Assembly: GCA_003223555.1 (NCBI GenBank)
Contig: QHVM01000085.1
Span: 268,754 to 327,569 of the forward strand
DNA: 58,816 nt
Source of the DNA: Acidobacteriota bacterium
GTDB lineage: Bacteria; Acidobacteriota; Vicinamibacteria; Fen-336
Reading direction: 5' to 3'
Within the stretch, counting starts at the first letter, position 1. Each line of letters starts with the position of its first letter. A program made the position numbers and the translations under genes. Below the pieces are notes generated by a model. It worked only from the letters and a program-made list of their open reading frames with translations. It made no database searches and was not told the origin of the DNA. Below, in pieces: positions 29,301 through 39,456 of the stretch.

Positions 29301-29444
29301 CTGGCCGAGGCGTTCAACCTCCTCAACCGAGCCAACGTCAGCAACGTCACGGCGGTCTCCGGCCCGTCCTTCGGCACGCCCACCACGTTCTTCCCCGGAC
29401 GGGAGATCCAGTTCGGGGTGCGGTACCTCTTCGGTCGGCGATAG
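26364..29444 (+). CDS. Oar-like TonB-dependent receptor with carboxypeptidase-regulatory domain (receptor 1)
   Basis: 1026 aa. The signal peptide ends near AAEAQ. Residues about 28-115 form a carboxypeptidase-regulatory Ig-like domain ([22 protein letters not shown]). The plug follows ([63 protein letters not shown]), then a large barrel with alternating strands to VRYLFGRR. Oar-type proteins in Acidobacteriota and myxobacteria are thought to bring in oligomers, often carbohydrates. Substrate unknown. Strong GGAGGGG site before the ATG. Convergent with the next gene. Confidence 0.92.
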   Translation: [1026 protein letters not shown]

Positions 29445-29448
29445 CTAG

Positions 29449-30255
29449 TTACTGCAGCGAGGCGAGCATCAGGACCAGGCCGCGCTCGCCGCGCAGGTCC
29501 TCGAGCGCCTTGCCCAGGATGGCTCCCTGGGCGGCCTTCGAGTCGGTGGCTCGCATGGCGTGGCCCGCGACCGCCGACGAGGTCAGCAGGTCGCCGGCGC
29601 GGACCGGCCCGTTGACGCTCGAGGCCAGACAGTAGACGGTGCCGCTGAGCGTCAGCGTCACCCGGTCCGTCGCGGACGGGCCGGCGTTGAGCGTGATCCC
29701 GGGCCGGTAGTCGCGGGCGCCGGAGACGACACCGGCCACGCGCCGGTCGTATGGGGCGTCGGCGAGCCGCAAGGTGCCCGCATGCTCCGGATCGATGGCC
29801 ATCACCGAGCCCGGGGCCGCCGTCGTCGTGGCGGACGGGAACATCTCGGCCATGTCGCCGGGGGCCGAGAGCAGCCCCGAGTTGCCGTCGAGGATGAAGC
29901 GCGGGTTGCCGGCCGTGTTGAAGACGGCCACCTGGCCCGCGTCCTGGGCGGAAACGAGTATCACGCCCTTGGGCGCGCTGGCCCCCCGGTGATCGGCCCA
30001 GACGATGACCGCGTCGCCGACGTCGTCCGAAGTGGCGGCCACCACGACCTCGCCCGCCGAGTTGACGATCCCCAGTTCCTCGAAGGTGTCCTTCACCTGC
30101 TGTCCCGAGAGCGCGAAGGCGGAGCGCTCGCGGGACACCTGGGTCAGGGCGCCGCGGGCGCGCTCGCCCAGCGACGGCGCCTGCGCGCTGCCGGACCAGG
30201 CCGCCAGCGCAGACACGGCAAGAACGGGGAGAACGACGCGTCTCACGTTTCGCAT
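29449..30255 (-). CDS. Exported protein with a peptidase-G2-like C-terminal domain
   Basis: 268 aa with a signal peptide ending GSAQAP (about residue 26). A helical/beta middle part is followed by a C-terminal domain (about 155-268) with YDRRVAGVVSG, RVTLTLSGTVYC, VNGPVRAGDLLTSSAVAGHAM and GAILGKALEDL. The order and wording resemble the G2/IMC autoproteolytic domain of phage tail spikes and many exported bacterial proteins. The catalytic pair was not verified. Here it is a stand-alone chromosomal protein with no phage genes nearby. Function unknown. Confidence 0.65.
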   Translation of the reverse strand: MRNVRRVVLPVLAVSALAAWSGSAQAPSLGERARGALTQVSRERSAFALSGQQVKDTFEELGIVNSAGEVVVAATSDDVGDAVIVWADHRGASAPKGVILVSAQDAGQVAVFNTAGNPRFILDGNSGLLSAPGDMAEMFPSATTTAAPGSVMAIDPEHAGTLRLADAPYDRRVAGVVSGARDYRPGITLNAGPSATDRVTLTLSGTVYCLASSVNGPVRAGDLLTSSAVAGHAMRATDSKAAQGAILGKALEDLRGERGLVLMLASLQ

Positions 30256-30411
30256 TTGTGGCCTCCCGCCGGCCTGGGAAGAGACGACTGGTCCCGGCTT
30301 TGGCCAGCCGCGTGGCTCCGGGGAGGGAGCCGAGCCCTTGGAGGATCTTGCGCCCGATTGTACGCCCGTCCGTGAAGGAAGCAAGCGGACGAGCCTCCTT
30401 CAGCGCGGTGA

Positions 30412-30417
30412 TAGGAT
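30412..30417 (+). promoter_or_regulatory. -10-like box directly before an exported-protein start
   Basis: TAGGAT ends nine bases before ATG 30427, so the transcript would be leaderless or nearly so. No Shine-Dalgarno sequence is seen at this start. Confidence 0.35.
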
Positions 30418-30426
30418 CGCGGCGCC

Positions 30427-32079
30427 ATGGCCAGCAGCATCCGGCGCCTTGCGCTCCTCCTGGTGGCGCTTGTCGCGGCACTCCCGTCCTCGGGCGCACC
30501 CGCCCGCCTCGGCGACGACGCCTTCCCTCTCGCCGCCCAGAACGGCGACCGCGTGGAGGAGGTCTTCCGCCGTACGCGCCGGATGATGCACGCCTGGCTC
30601 GCGTACGCCGACGAGCGCACGCTGCTGCTGCCCGACTACCTTCCCGGCTACACTCGCGCCTCCAACCGCCCGCGCGACCTCTACACGCCCCACAACTCCG
30701 GGGCCGACAACTATCCGTACCTCGTGGCCACGGCCTTCTTCACCGACCGCGGCGTCTACGAGGGACGGATGCGCGACATGCTGCGAAACGAGATCCGCTA
30801 CACGGCGGCGCCCGACGGCGTCCCGGCCAACCTCGAGCTGAAGACCGGGAAGCTCGGCCCGCCGAGCCTGTTCGGGGCGGCCGAGTACGCCAAGGACGGG
30901 CTGCTCGCCGTCACCGAGCTGCTCGGCCGCACGCCGTGGTTCTATCGCATGGCCGACATGACCGCGGCCCTCATGCAACGCGCGCCGGTGGCGAGCGATT
31001 TCGGGGCCCTGCCCGACGAGGGCGCGGAGCTGAACGGCGACGTGCTGCAGACGCTGGTGCGGCTGGCGGCCATGACCGGCGAGCGCCGCTTCCTGGAATG
31101 GGCGGAGCGGCTGGGCGACGCGTACGTCCTCGAGGTGCTGCCGCGCAACCACGGCCTCCCCGGGTACACCTGGGACTTCGCCCGGCACCAGGGCCCTGAC
31201 CGCATGCGCCTGCGCGACCACGGCAACGAGATGGTGGTCGGGCTGGCGCTCCTGCACGCGCTGGAGACGGACCACGGGGCGCCGCGCTCCGCGTCGTACC
31301 GGCCGGCCCTGGCCCGGATGCTCGACCGCGTCCTGGCCTCCGCCAACCCCGACGGCATGCTGTACAACGAGATCCGGCCCTCCGACCTCGCCCCCCTCGA
31401 CCGCGGGCTCTCCGACAACTGGGGCTACGTGTACGGGGCCGTCTACACCTTCTTCATGGCCACGGGAGAGACGCGGTACCGTGACGCGGTCCGGCACGTC
31501 CTCGAGAACCTCCCGCGCTACCGCGGGTACGACTGGGAGAACGGCAGCCAGGACGGCTACGCCGACTCGATCGAGAGCGCCCTCTACCTCTACGCGCACG
31601 AGCCCGTCCCGGCGGCGCGGGACTGGATCGAGAGCGAGATGAGGACGCTCATCGCGTTCCAGCAGCCGGACGGCACGGTCGAGCGCTGGTACGGCGACGG
31701 GAACTGGGCCCGCACGCTGCTCCTGTATGCGATGTGGAAGACGCAGGGCTGCTTCCTCGAGGGCTGGCGCGAGGGCGTGAAGCTGGGCGCGGCGCGGGAG
31801 GGCGACCACCTGTTCGTCTCGCTAGACGGCCCGCCCGGCTACCGCGATCGGCTGCACTTCGACCACGCCCGGCACCGCCGCGACCTGAACTTCGGCCGCG
31901 ACTACGTCCGGCTCAACGAGTGGCCGGAATGGTTCGTGGTGGACGAGACGACGCTCTACCGCGTCGTGGACGGCCAGGGACGCGAATCGGTGCGGACGGG
32001 CTCGGAGCTGGCCGGAGGAATCGAGGTCGCCGCCCCCGGCCGCTGGACGGTCGAGAAGTACCTTCCGGCCGGGCCGTGA
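30427..32079 (+). CDS. Exported protein with predicted helical-toroid glycosidase-like fold
   Basis: 550 aa with a signal peptide ending SSGAPA (about residue 24). The body is alternating helices with aromatic/acidic turns (TPHNSGADNYPYLVATAFF, DNWGYVYGAVYTFFMATGE, YDWENGSQDGYADSIESALYLY, WYGDGNWARTLLLYAMW). This pattern is typical of (alpha/alpha)6 toroid glycosidases, lyases and epimerases. A small beta part forms the last 100 residues. No specific glycoside hydrolase family signature was recognised, so the catalytic role is open. The BNR-repeat gene downstream is convergent. Confidence 0.7.
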   Translation: MASSIRRLALLLVALVAALPSSGAPARLGDDAFPLAAQNGDRVEEVFRRTRRMMHAWLAYADERTLLLPDYLPGYTRASNRPRDLYTPHNSGADNYPYLVATAFFTDRGVYEGRMRDMLRNEIRYTAAPDGVPANLELKTGKLGPPSLFGAAEYAKDGLLAVTELLGRTPWFYRMADMTAALMQRAPVASDFGALPDEGAELNGDVLQTLVRLAAMTGERRFLEWAERLGDAYVLEVLPRNHGLPGYTWDFARHQGPDRMRLRDHGNEMVVGLALLHALETDHGAPRSASYRPALARMLDRVLASANPDGMLYNEIRPSDLAPLDRGLSDNWGYVYGAVYTFFMATGETRYRDAVRHVLENLPRYRGYDWENGSQDGYADSIESALYLYAHEPVPAARDWIESEMRTLIAFQQPDGTVERWYGDGNWARTLLLYAMWKTQGCFLEGWREGVKLGAAREGDHLFVSLDGPPGYRDRLHFDHARHRRDLNFGRDYVRLNEWPEWFVVDETTLYRVVDGQGRESVRTGSELAGGIEVAAPGRWTVEKYLPAGP

Positions 32080-32186
32080 GCGCGGGCTAGCCGAGCCACC
32101 TGGTCAGCCAGTCGCGGACCTCGCGACCCGAACGAAGCCTCGGTCGATTGCGCTTCATCCTCGCCGTCTCAGCCGGCCGCCGGTCG

Positions 32187-34717
32187 CTACGGCTGGGCGA
32201 TCGACCAGATGCCCCGACCGTGGGTGGCCGCGTAGAGCTTGCCGTCCGGGCCCACCGTGATGTCGAGCGCGGTCGTGTAGGGCAGGTTCGAGCCCAGCCG
32301 CGACCAGGCGGCGCCGCCGTTGCCGGAGATCACGACCCCGAGGTCGGTGGCGACGACGATCTTGCCCCGGCTGAAGAGGACGTCGTTGACCGGCACGTCG
32401 GGCAGGTTGCCGCTGACGTCCGCCCAGCTCGCGCCGCCGTCCGCCGTCTTCCAGAGATGGCCGTAGCCGGCGCCCGGGCCCTCCAGGAAGCGGCGCGAGA
32501 AGCCGTTGAAGCCGAGGTAGGCCGTGCGGCCGGTCGGGTCGGCGGGATCGATCGCGAGTCCCGAGATGTAACGGTTGGGCACGGTGGATGGCAGGGCGAC
32601 CTGGCGCCAGGCGCCGCCCGCATTGGTCGAGACGCCGCGGGCGAAGCCGTCGACGTTGCAGGGGCCGCACCAGGCGGTCCAGATCACGTCGTTCTGGCTG
32701 GCGACCACGGTCGTGGAATGGCCGGAGCCGTTGTTGAAGACCGGCACCCACTCCGGCCCGGACCGGATGGCCCAGCCCTTCGTGTTCGTCCACACGTACT
32801 GGCCGGCCGCCACCCAGTGCTGGCCGTTCACCGTGTCGGGCTCGAAGGGGGCGATGAAGCGCGGGTTGGGGTCGTGGGGGTCGAGGTCGAGCACGGAGCG
32901 GAACGTGCCGTCCGACCGGCCGCAGCTCAGCGTCAGCTCCATGGCGAGGAACACGTATTCACCAAGGATCCGGCAGCCGTCGTCGGGATCGACCAGGGTG
33001 TCGCCGCCGTCGCCGCCGAACGGCGAGCCCATCGTGCCCGCGCCAGTCAGGTCCTCCGGCAGCAGCAGCGACCCGCCGTTGTCCTGGAGACCGCCCGCCA
33101 CGGCCACTCCGCCCGGCACCTTGCCTACGGCCACCGAGTAGTACTGCAGCGTGCGGACGTTGGCGTTGAGGCTCTGCCAGTCCGTCGCGTTGCCGTTGGC
33201 GTTCACCGTGCCGCGAAGCGGCCGAGTGTAGACGCCGCCGTCGTCGCCGACGTACAGCCGGCCGTCGGCGATCGCGATCGAATGCTGGTCGGGATGGGTG
33301 GTGGGCGGGCAGGTGTTCGCCGAGTCGATGAACGACCAGCAGGAGAAGTCGAAGTTCCAGTAGGGGCCGACGGCGGTCCAGTGGGTGCCGCCGTCCCCGC
33401 TCTCGTAGACCTCCTCGAGGCCCACGAACACGTGGTCCGGGTCGTCGGGATCGACGGCGAGGAACTGGTTGTACCAGGCCTGGATGCCCGGGTGATAGAA
33501 GGTCGCCGAGTGCAGGGCCGAGCTGCTGTTCCCCAGCTCCCCCGAGCCGGCGATCTTGTTCCAGGGGCCGTCCACCCGGCCGCTGGGCGACACGTACACG
33601 CCGCTGAGAGCGGTCTGGAACGAGTGGGTGTAGTGAGCCATCGACTCCACCAGCGCGTAGAGCCGGGAGCCGTCGCTGGAGTAGGCGAAGGTGGTCCGGC
33701 CCACGTCCTGGGGGTTCAGCCCGCCGGTCGGATTGACGAGCGCGAAGCTCTCTCCGCCGTCGCTCGAGAGGTAGAAGCCGTTGTACGGCGCGCCATCGCG
33801 CCAGGCGCAGTTGGCGATGACGATCCGGCCGCCCCGGTTCGGATCGACGGCGACGTCGTTGCAGATGTCGTTGTAGGGGCTCTGCAGGTCCGGGCGCACC
33901 ACGCCGTCCACGACCGGGTCGGGTACGGGGTAGAGCACGCGCCGCCAGCTCCCCGAGCTCTTCGCGGCCGAGTGCTTCCAGACCCCGCGGGAGGTCGCGG
34001 CATAGGCCGTCCCGTTGCCGTCGAAGCGCACCTTGCCGATGGTGGTGCTCTCCAGCTCGCTGCCGCCCACGCGGTCGGTGGTGGCGAAGAGCGCGGTCTC
34101 CGGCTTGGCCAGGCGGTAGACGCCGGAGCCGACATAGGACGTGGCGCCGGTGTTGGCCTCGCCGGTCGCGAGCCAGAGGGCGCCGTCCGGAGCCAACCGA
34201 AGGTCGCCGACCGAGAGCGTCGGCAGGCCGTCGGTCAGGGGCGACCACGTCTTCCCTCCGTCGGCGGAGCGGAAGACGCCGCCCGCCGCGCCGCCCACGT
34301 AGAGGTAGCCGTCGCCGGCGGCGAGGCCGGTGATCCGCCCGGCCACCAGCCCCGCGCCGCCGCTGGAGTTCGAGGCGAAGGGATCGCGGTAGCGCGGGTC
34401 GTCGGAGTCGTAGGGCCGGCTGGTGACCTCGGTCCACGAGCTGCCGTAGACCGGAGGCCGCTGAGCGACGCGAACGCGGCGCTGTACGCGCCGGGCAAGA
34501 CGATGCCGGGGCCGGTGCGGGCCTGCGCGTACTGTTCGGCGGCGATCCGCGACTCCACGCTCTCGTCACCCGCCTCTCCGACCTTGGCCCGGCGTCCGTG
34601 GCGCGAGCGGGGGGATTCCTTTGCGACGGACCCCGGCCGCTCCGGAAGGGTGGCGCCGAGGGCCAGGGCGACCGCCGAAGCGGCGGCCAGGATCGGGAAC
34701 GGCCGGATCGTGCTCAT
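32187..34717 (-). pseudogene. Exported BNR/sortilin-like repeat protein, interrupted by a -1 base frameshift
   Basis: The signal peptide (MSTIRPFPILAAASAVALALGA) and first ~85 residues start at ATG 34717. The rest, from VYGSSWTEVTSRPYDSDDPRY to the stop at 32187, is in another frame. The switch is near 34453, where one base (probably one C in CTCCGG on the minus strand) is missing. Restored, the protein would be about 843 aa. The body has repeated GVFRSADGGKTWSPL-type BNR strands, as in sialidase- or VPS10-like propellers. Everything else is intact, so a sequencing error is as likely as a true mutation. Function unknown; an exported glycan or protein binder is plausible. Confidence 0.8.
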
Positions 34718-34754
34718 CAGGGCGAGTTCCTTTCGCGCGGGCGGGGGGACGAGG

Positions 34755-34798
34755 ATGCTAGACCGGCGCCGGCGCCGAAGTCAACGTGGCGCTAAGAT
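34755..34798. promoter_or_regulatory. Divergent -10-like boxes between the BNR gene and the amidase gene
   Basis: On the minus strand TAGCAT (34760-34755) lies 37 bases before the BNR start. On the plus strand TAAGAT (34793-34798) lies 19 bases before the amidase ATG, with GGGAGG between. Confidence 0.3.
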
Positions 34799-34817
34799 CG
34801 CCGCCCGGGAGGCACCG

Positions 34818-36419
34818 ATGACCAAGAGCATCGGCCGGCGGGAGTTCCTGGGCTACGGCGCGATCGGCGGCGCGGTGCTGGCCAGACGCCCGCCGGCCCC
34901 GGCGGAGGTCCCGCTGGAAGAGGCCACCATCGACGGCCTGCAGGAGCAAATGGAATCGGGCCGCCTGACCGCCCGCCGCCTCACGGCGGCGTATCTGGCC
35001 CGGATCGATGCGCTCGACCGGAAAGGCCCCGCGCTGCGCGCGGTCATCGAGACCAATCCCGACGCGCTGTCGATGGCCGAAGCGCTGGATGCCGAGCGCA
35101 CGGCGAGGGGCGCGCGCGGGCCCCTGCACGGCATTCCCGTCCTGCTCAAGGACAACCTCGACACGGCCGACCGCATGACGACGACCGCGGGCTCGCTGGC
35201 GCTCTCGGGTTCGATCCCGCCCCGGGACTCATTCGTCGCCCAGAAGCTGCGCCAGGCGGGGGCCGTGCTGCTCGGCAAGGCGAACCTCAGCGAGTGGGCC
35301 AACATCCGCTCCAGCCATTCGTCCAGCGGGTGGAGCGGACGCGGCGGCCAGTGCCGCAACCCCTACGTCCTCGACCGCAACCCGTGCGGCTCCAGCTCGG
35401 GCTCGGGAGTCGCGGTCTCCGCGAACCTGTGCGCCCTCGCCATCGGCACCGAGACCGATGGATCGATCGTCTGCCCGTCCAGCATCAACGGCATCGTCGG
35501 CATGAAGCCCACCGTGGGCCTGGTGAGCCGGGCCGGCATCATCCCGATCGCCCACAGCCAGGACACCGCCGGGCCGATGGCGCGCACGGTGCGCGACGCG
35601 GCGATCCTGCTCGGCGCGATCGCCGGCGCCGACCCGCGCGATCCGGCCACCGCCGAGGCCGGCCGCGCCGCCACCGACTACACGCGCTTGCTCGACCCGG
35701 ACGGCCTGCGGGGCGCGCGCATCGGCGTGGTCCGGAAGTCGTTCGGCTTCCATGCGGACGTGGACCGGGTCATGGAAGATGCGCTGGCGGAGATGAAGCG
35801 GCGGGGAGCCGTCCTCCTGGACCCCGCCGACATCCCGCACGCGGGCGAGTACGACGAGACGGAGCTGGCCGTGCTGCTCTACGAGCTGAAGGCGGACCTC
35901 AACGCCTACCTGGCGACGCTGGGGCCCGAGGCGCCCGTGCGCACGCTGGCCGACGTCATCGCGTTCAACGAGGCGCACCGGGCGGAAGAGATGCCGTACT
36001 TCGGCCAGGACCTCTTCCTCAAGGCGCAGGAGAAGGGGCCGCTCACCGACCTCGCCTACGTCGAGGCCCTCGCCCACAGCCGCCGGCTGGCCGCCCTCGA
36101 AGGCATCGACGCCGTGATGAGCCAGCAGAAGCTCGATGCCCTGGTGGCCCCGACCGGCGGACCGGCCTGGCTCACCGACCTCGTCACCGGCGACCACTTC
36201 AGCGGCGGGCTCTCCACGCCGCCCGCCGTGGCGGGGTACCCGCACGTCACGCTGCCCGCGGGTCACGTGTTCGGCCTGCCGGTCGGCATCTCTTTCGCCG
36301 GCCGGGCCGGCAGCGAGCCGACGCTGATCAGGCTCGCCTACGCCTTCGAGCAGGCGACCCGGGCCCGGCGCCCCCCGCGCTTCCTGCCCGCGGCGGACCT
36401 GAAGGCGGGCCCGTCCTGA
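34818..36419 (+). CDS. Tat-exported amidase-signature hydrolase
   Basis: 533 aa. A twin-arginine signal ([17 protein letters not shown]) is followed by the amidase-signature fold. The catalytic Lys is in LLKDNLDT (about 112), the cis-Ser in [11 protein letters not shown] (about 193) and the nucleophile Ser in [12 protein letters not shown] (about 216); the usual GMKPT and TAGPMARTV blocks follow. It hydrolyses an amide bond; the substrate cannot be told from sequence. The two following enzyme genes also carry Tat signals. The stop is followed by 76 bases to the next gene. Confidence 0.9.
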   Translation: MTKSIGRREFLGYGAIGGAVLARRPPAPAEVPLEEATIDGLQEQMESGRLTARRLTAAYLARIDALDRKGPALRAVIETNPDALSMAEALDAERTARGARGPLHGIPVLLKDNLDTADRMTTTAGSLALSGSIPPRDSFVAQKLRQAGAVLLGKANLSEWANIRSSHSSSGWSGRGGQCRNPYVLDRNPCGSSSGSGVAVSANLCALAIGTETDGSIVCPSSINGIVGMKPTVGLVSRAGIIPIAHSQDTAGPMARTVRDAAILLGAIAGADPRDPATAEAGRAATDYTRLLDPDGLRGARIGVVRKSFGFHADVDRVMEDALAEMKRRGAVLLDPADIPHAGEYDETELAVLLYELKADLNAYLATLGPEAPVRTLADVIAFNEAHRAEEMPYFGQDLFLKAQEKGPLTDLAYVEALAHSRRLAALEGIDAVMSQQKLDALVAPTGGPAWLTDLVTGDHFSGGLSTPPAVAGYPHVTLPAGHVFGLPVGISFAGRAGSEPTLIRLAYAFEQATRARRPPRFLPAADLKAGPS

Positions 36420-36467
36420 ATGCAAGCCTCAACGCGATGATCGGCACGCGGGCTGCCGCCGCGCGGA

Positions 36468-36473
36468 TATACT
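36468..36473 (+). promoter_or_regulatory. -10-like box of the sugar isomerase gene
   Basis: TATACT, 22 bases before ATG 36496, followed by a GAGGTG ribosome site. No clear -35. Confidence 0.35.
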
Positions 36474-36495
36474 CGCGGACGAACGAGGTGAAGCC

Positions 36496-37389
36496 ATGTC
36501 CTCCCGGCGAGACTTCCTCACCATCATGACCGCGGGCCTGGGGGCCGGCGCGATCGGGGTCCGGCGCGCCCGGGCGGCGGACGCGCCGGAGATCAAGAGT
36601 GCGCTGAACGGCCCCATCGGCCTCCAACTCTGGAGCCTGCGCGAGTATCTGCCCAAGGACCTGCCCGGAACGCTGGCCCGGGTGCGGGGGTTCGGATTCC
36701 GCGAGGTGGAAGGGGCGGGTCTCTGGCACCACACGGTGGCGGAGCTTCGGGCCGCTCTCGACGCGGCGGGCCTTCGCTGCCCGTCCGCCCACATGGGCTT
36801 CGAGCGATTGCGCGACGATCCCTCGGGCGCGTTCGCCGAGGTGAAGGCGCTCGGAGCGAGCTCGGTCGTCTGCCCGTGGATCCCGCACGGCAGCGCGTTC
36901 ACCGGTGACGACGCGGCGAAGGCGGCGGAGGCCTTCAACCGTTTCGGCAAGGCCGCCGGCGATGCCGGCCTGCGCTTCGCCTATCACTGCCACGGGTACG
37001 AGTTCGTGCCCGCGGCAGCCGGGGCGCCCGCGACGCTCTTCGACTCCCTGGCCGGCGCCACCGACCCGGCGCGGGTGGCGTTCCAGATCGACGTGTTCCA
37101 CGCCTACAACGGCGGCGCCGATCCGGTCCGGCTCATCGAGAGGTACGGCCCCCGCGTGCGCTCGCTGCACCTCAAGGACATGAAGAAGGGCCACGTGATC
37201 AAGGCGGGCAGCGCGGGGGCGGAGGCCGACGTGGACGTGCCGGTCGGCACGGGCCAGATCGACTATCCGGCCGTGCTGCGGGCGGCGAAGAAGGTCGGCA
37301 CGTCGATGTACTACCTGGAGGACGAGAGTGCCGACCCGCTCGGGCACATCCCGCAGAGCCTGGCCTACCTGGAGAGCCTCAAGCTTTAG
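36496..37389 (+). CDS. Tat-exported sugar phosphate isomerase/epimerase-like TIM barrel
   Basis: 297 aa. Tat signal SSRRDFLTIMTAGLGAGAIG. The barrel is of the xylose-isomerase-like AP_endonuc_2 group: GLQLWSLREYL, FGFREVEGAG, AYHCHGYEF, FQIDVFHAYNGG, VRSLHLKDMKKG and a final YLEDESADP. The metal ligands expected at the strand ends (Glu, Asp, His) are present. Such proteins act on free sugars or cyclic polyols, often as 3-keto-glycoside hydratases or isomerases. The Gfo/Idh oxidoreductase at 40567 is the usual partner type. Confidence 0.88.
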   Translation: MSSRRDFLTIMTAGLGAGAIGVRRARAADAPEIKSALNGPIGLQLWSLREYLPKDLPGTLARVRGFGFREVEGAGLWHHTVAELRAALDAAGLRCPSAHMGFERLRDDPSGAFAEVKALGASSVVCPWIPHGSAFTGDDAAKAAEAFNRFGKAAGDAGLRFAYHCHGYEFVPAAAGAPATLFDSLAGATDPARVAFQIDVFHAYNGGADPVRLIERYGPRVRSLHLKDMKKGHVIKAGSAGAEADVDVPVGTGQIDYPAVLRAAKKVGTSMYYLEDESADPLGHIPQSLAYLESLKL

Positions 37390-37407
37390 CGGTAGCCCCC
37401 GCCAGGG

Positions 37408-37908
37408 TCAGTGCTCGTGCGGCTTCGGCGACGGCGCGGGGGAGGCGCCGGGGCTCGAGCCGCCGGTGCGCATCGCATGGCCCTTGGCGGTGTTCTGGAT
37501 CGAGACGACCTGCCAGACGCCGTCCGACCGCTGGAAGAGGACGGTGGCCACGCCCGGTCGGGCCCGCTCGGTGCCGGTCAGCGTCCAGTTGAAGCGCGCC
37601 CAGCCCGAGTCGCCCTGGCCTCCGGTCACGACGTCCGCGATCTCGAGGTGCGGCTTCTGCGCCCGCGTGAAGAGGCGGGTGAAGAGCTGGAGCACGCGCT
37701 CCTTGCCCGCGAACAGGGCGCCGTCGTCGGCGATATAGAAGGCCTCCGCCGCCAGGGCCGACTGGTAATAGGCGAGGTCCTGGGCGTTGTAGGCGCGCAG
37801 CCCGCGGTCGACCTCGGCCACGATCTCCGGCCGGCCCGGCGCCGACGCCGGCGGCGCGTTCGGCGTTACTTGCTGAGCGACGAGCAACCCGACGGCGAGC
37901 AGGCTCAC
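37408..37908 (-). CDS. Exported NTF2-like (DUF4440) protein
   Basis: 166 aa from GTG 37908, chosen because AGGAGG ends five bases upstream. A short hydrophobic leader (VSLLAVGLLVAQQ) is followed by the DUF4440 cone fold (GLRAYNAQDLAYYQSALAAEAFYI, GKERVLQLFTRLFTR, GWARFNWTLTGTE, DGVWQVVSIQN) and a Pro/Ser/His tail. It is related to the protein at 25787 but has another insertion pattern. Role unknown. TAGGAT on the minus strand (37930-37925) 17 bases upstream is the likely -10. Convergent with the isomerase gene. Confidence 0.8.
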   Translation of the reverse strand: MSLLAVGLLVAQQVTPNAPPASAPGRPEIVAEVDRGLRAYNAQDLAYYQSALAAEAFYIADDGALFAGKERVLQLFTRLFTRAQKPHLEIADVVTGGQGDSGWARFNWTLTGTERARPGVATVLFQRSDGVWQVVSIQNTAKGHAMRTGGSSPGASPAPSPKPHEH

Positions 37909-37965
37909 GAGCACCTCCTGCCGTATCCTACCCCCGGCCCCGGGCGCGATGTAGACTCCACGCAA

Positions 37966-39453
<1,488 letters not shown>

Positions 39454-39456
39454 GCC

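Noticed and set aside
32080-32186. Possible small gene between the toroid and BNR genes
   Set aside because: Only 107 bases between convergent stops, with no start plus ribosome site and no recognised structure.
32148-34817. Plus-strand frame joined to the amidase gene
   Set aside because: It is antisense to the BNR protein and low-complexity. The amidase begins at its Tat signal (34818) after a ribosome site.
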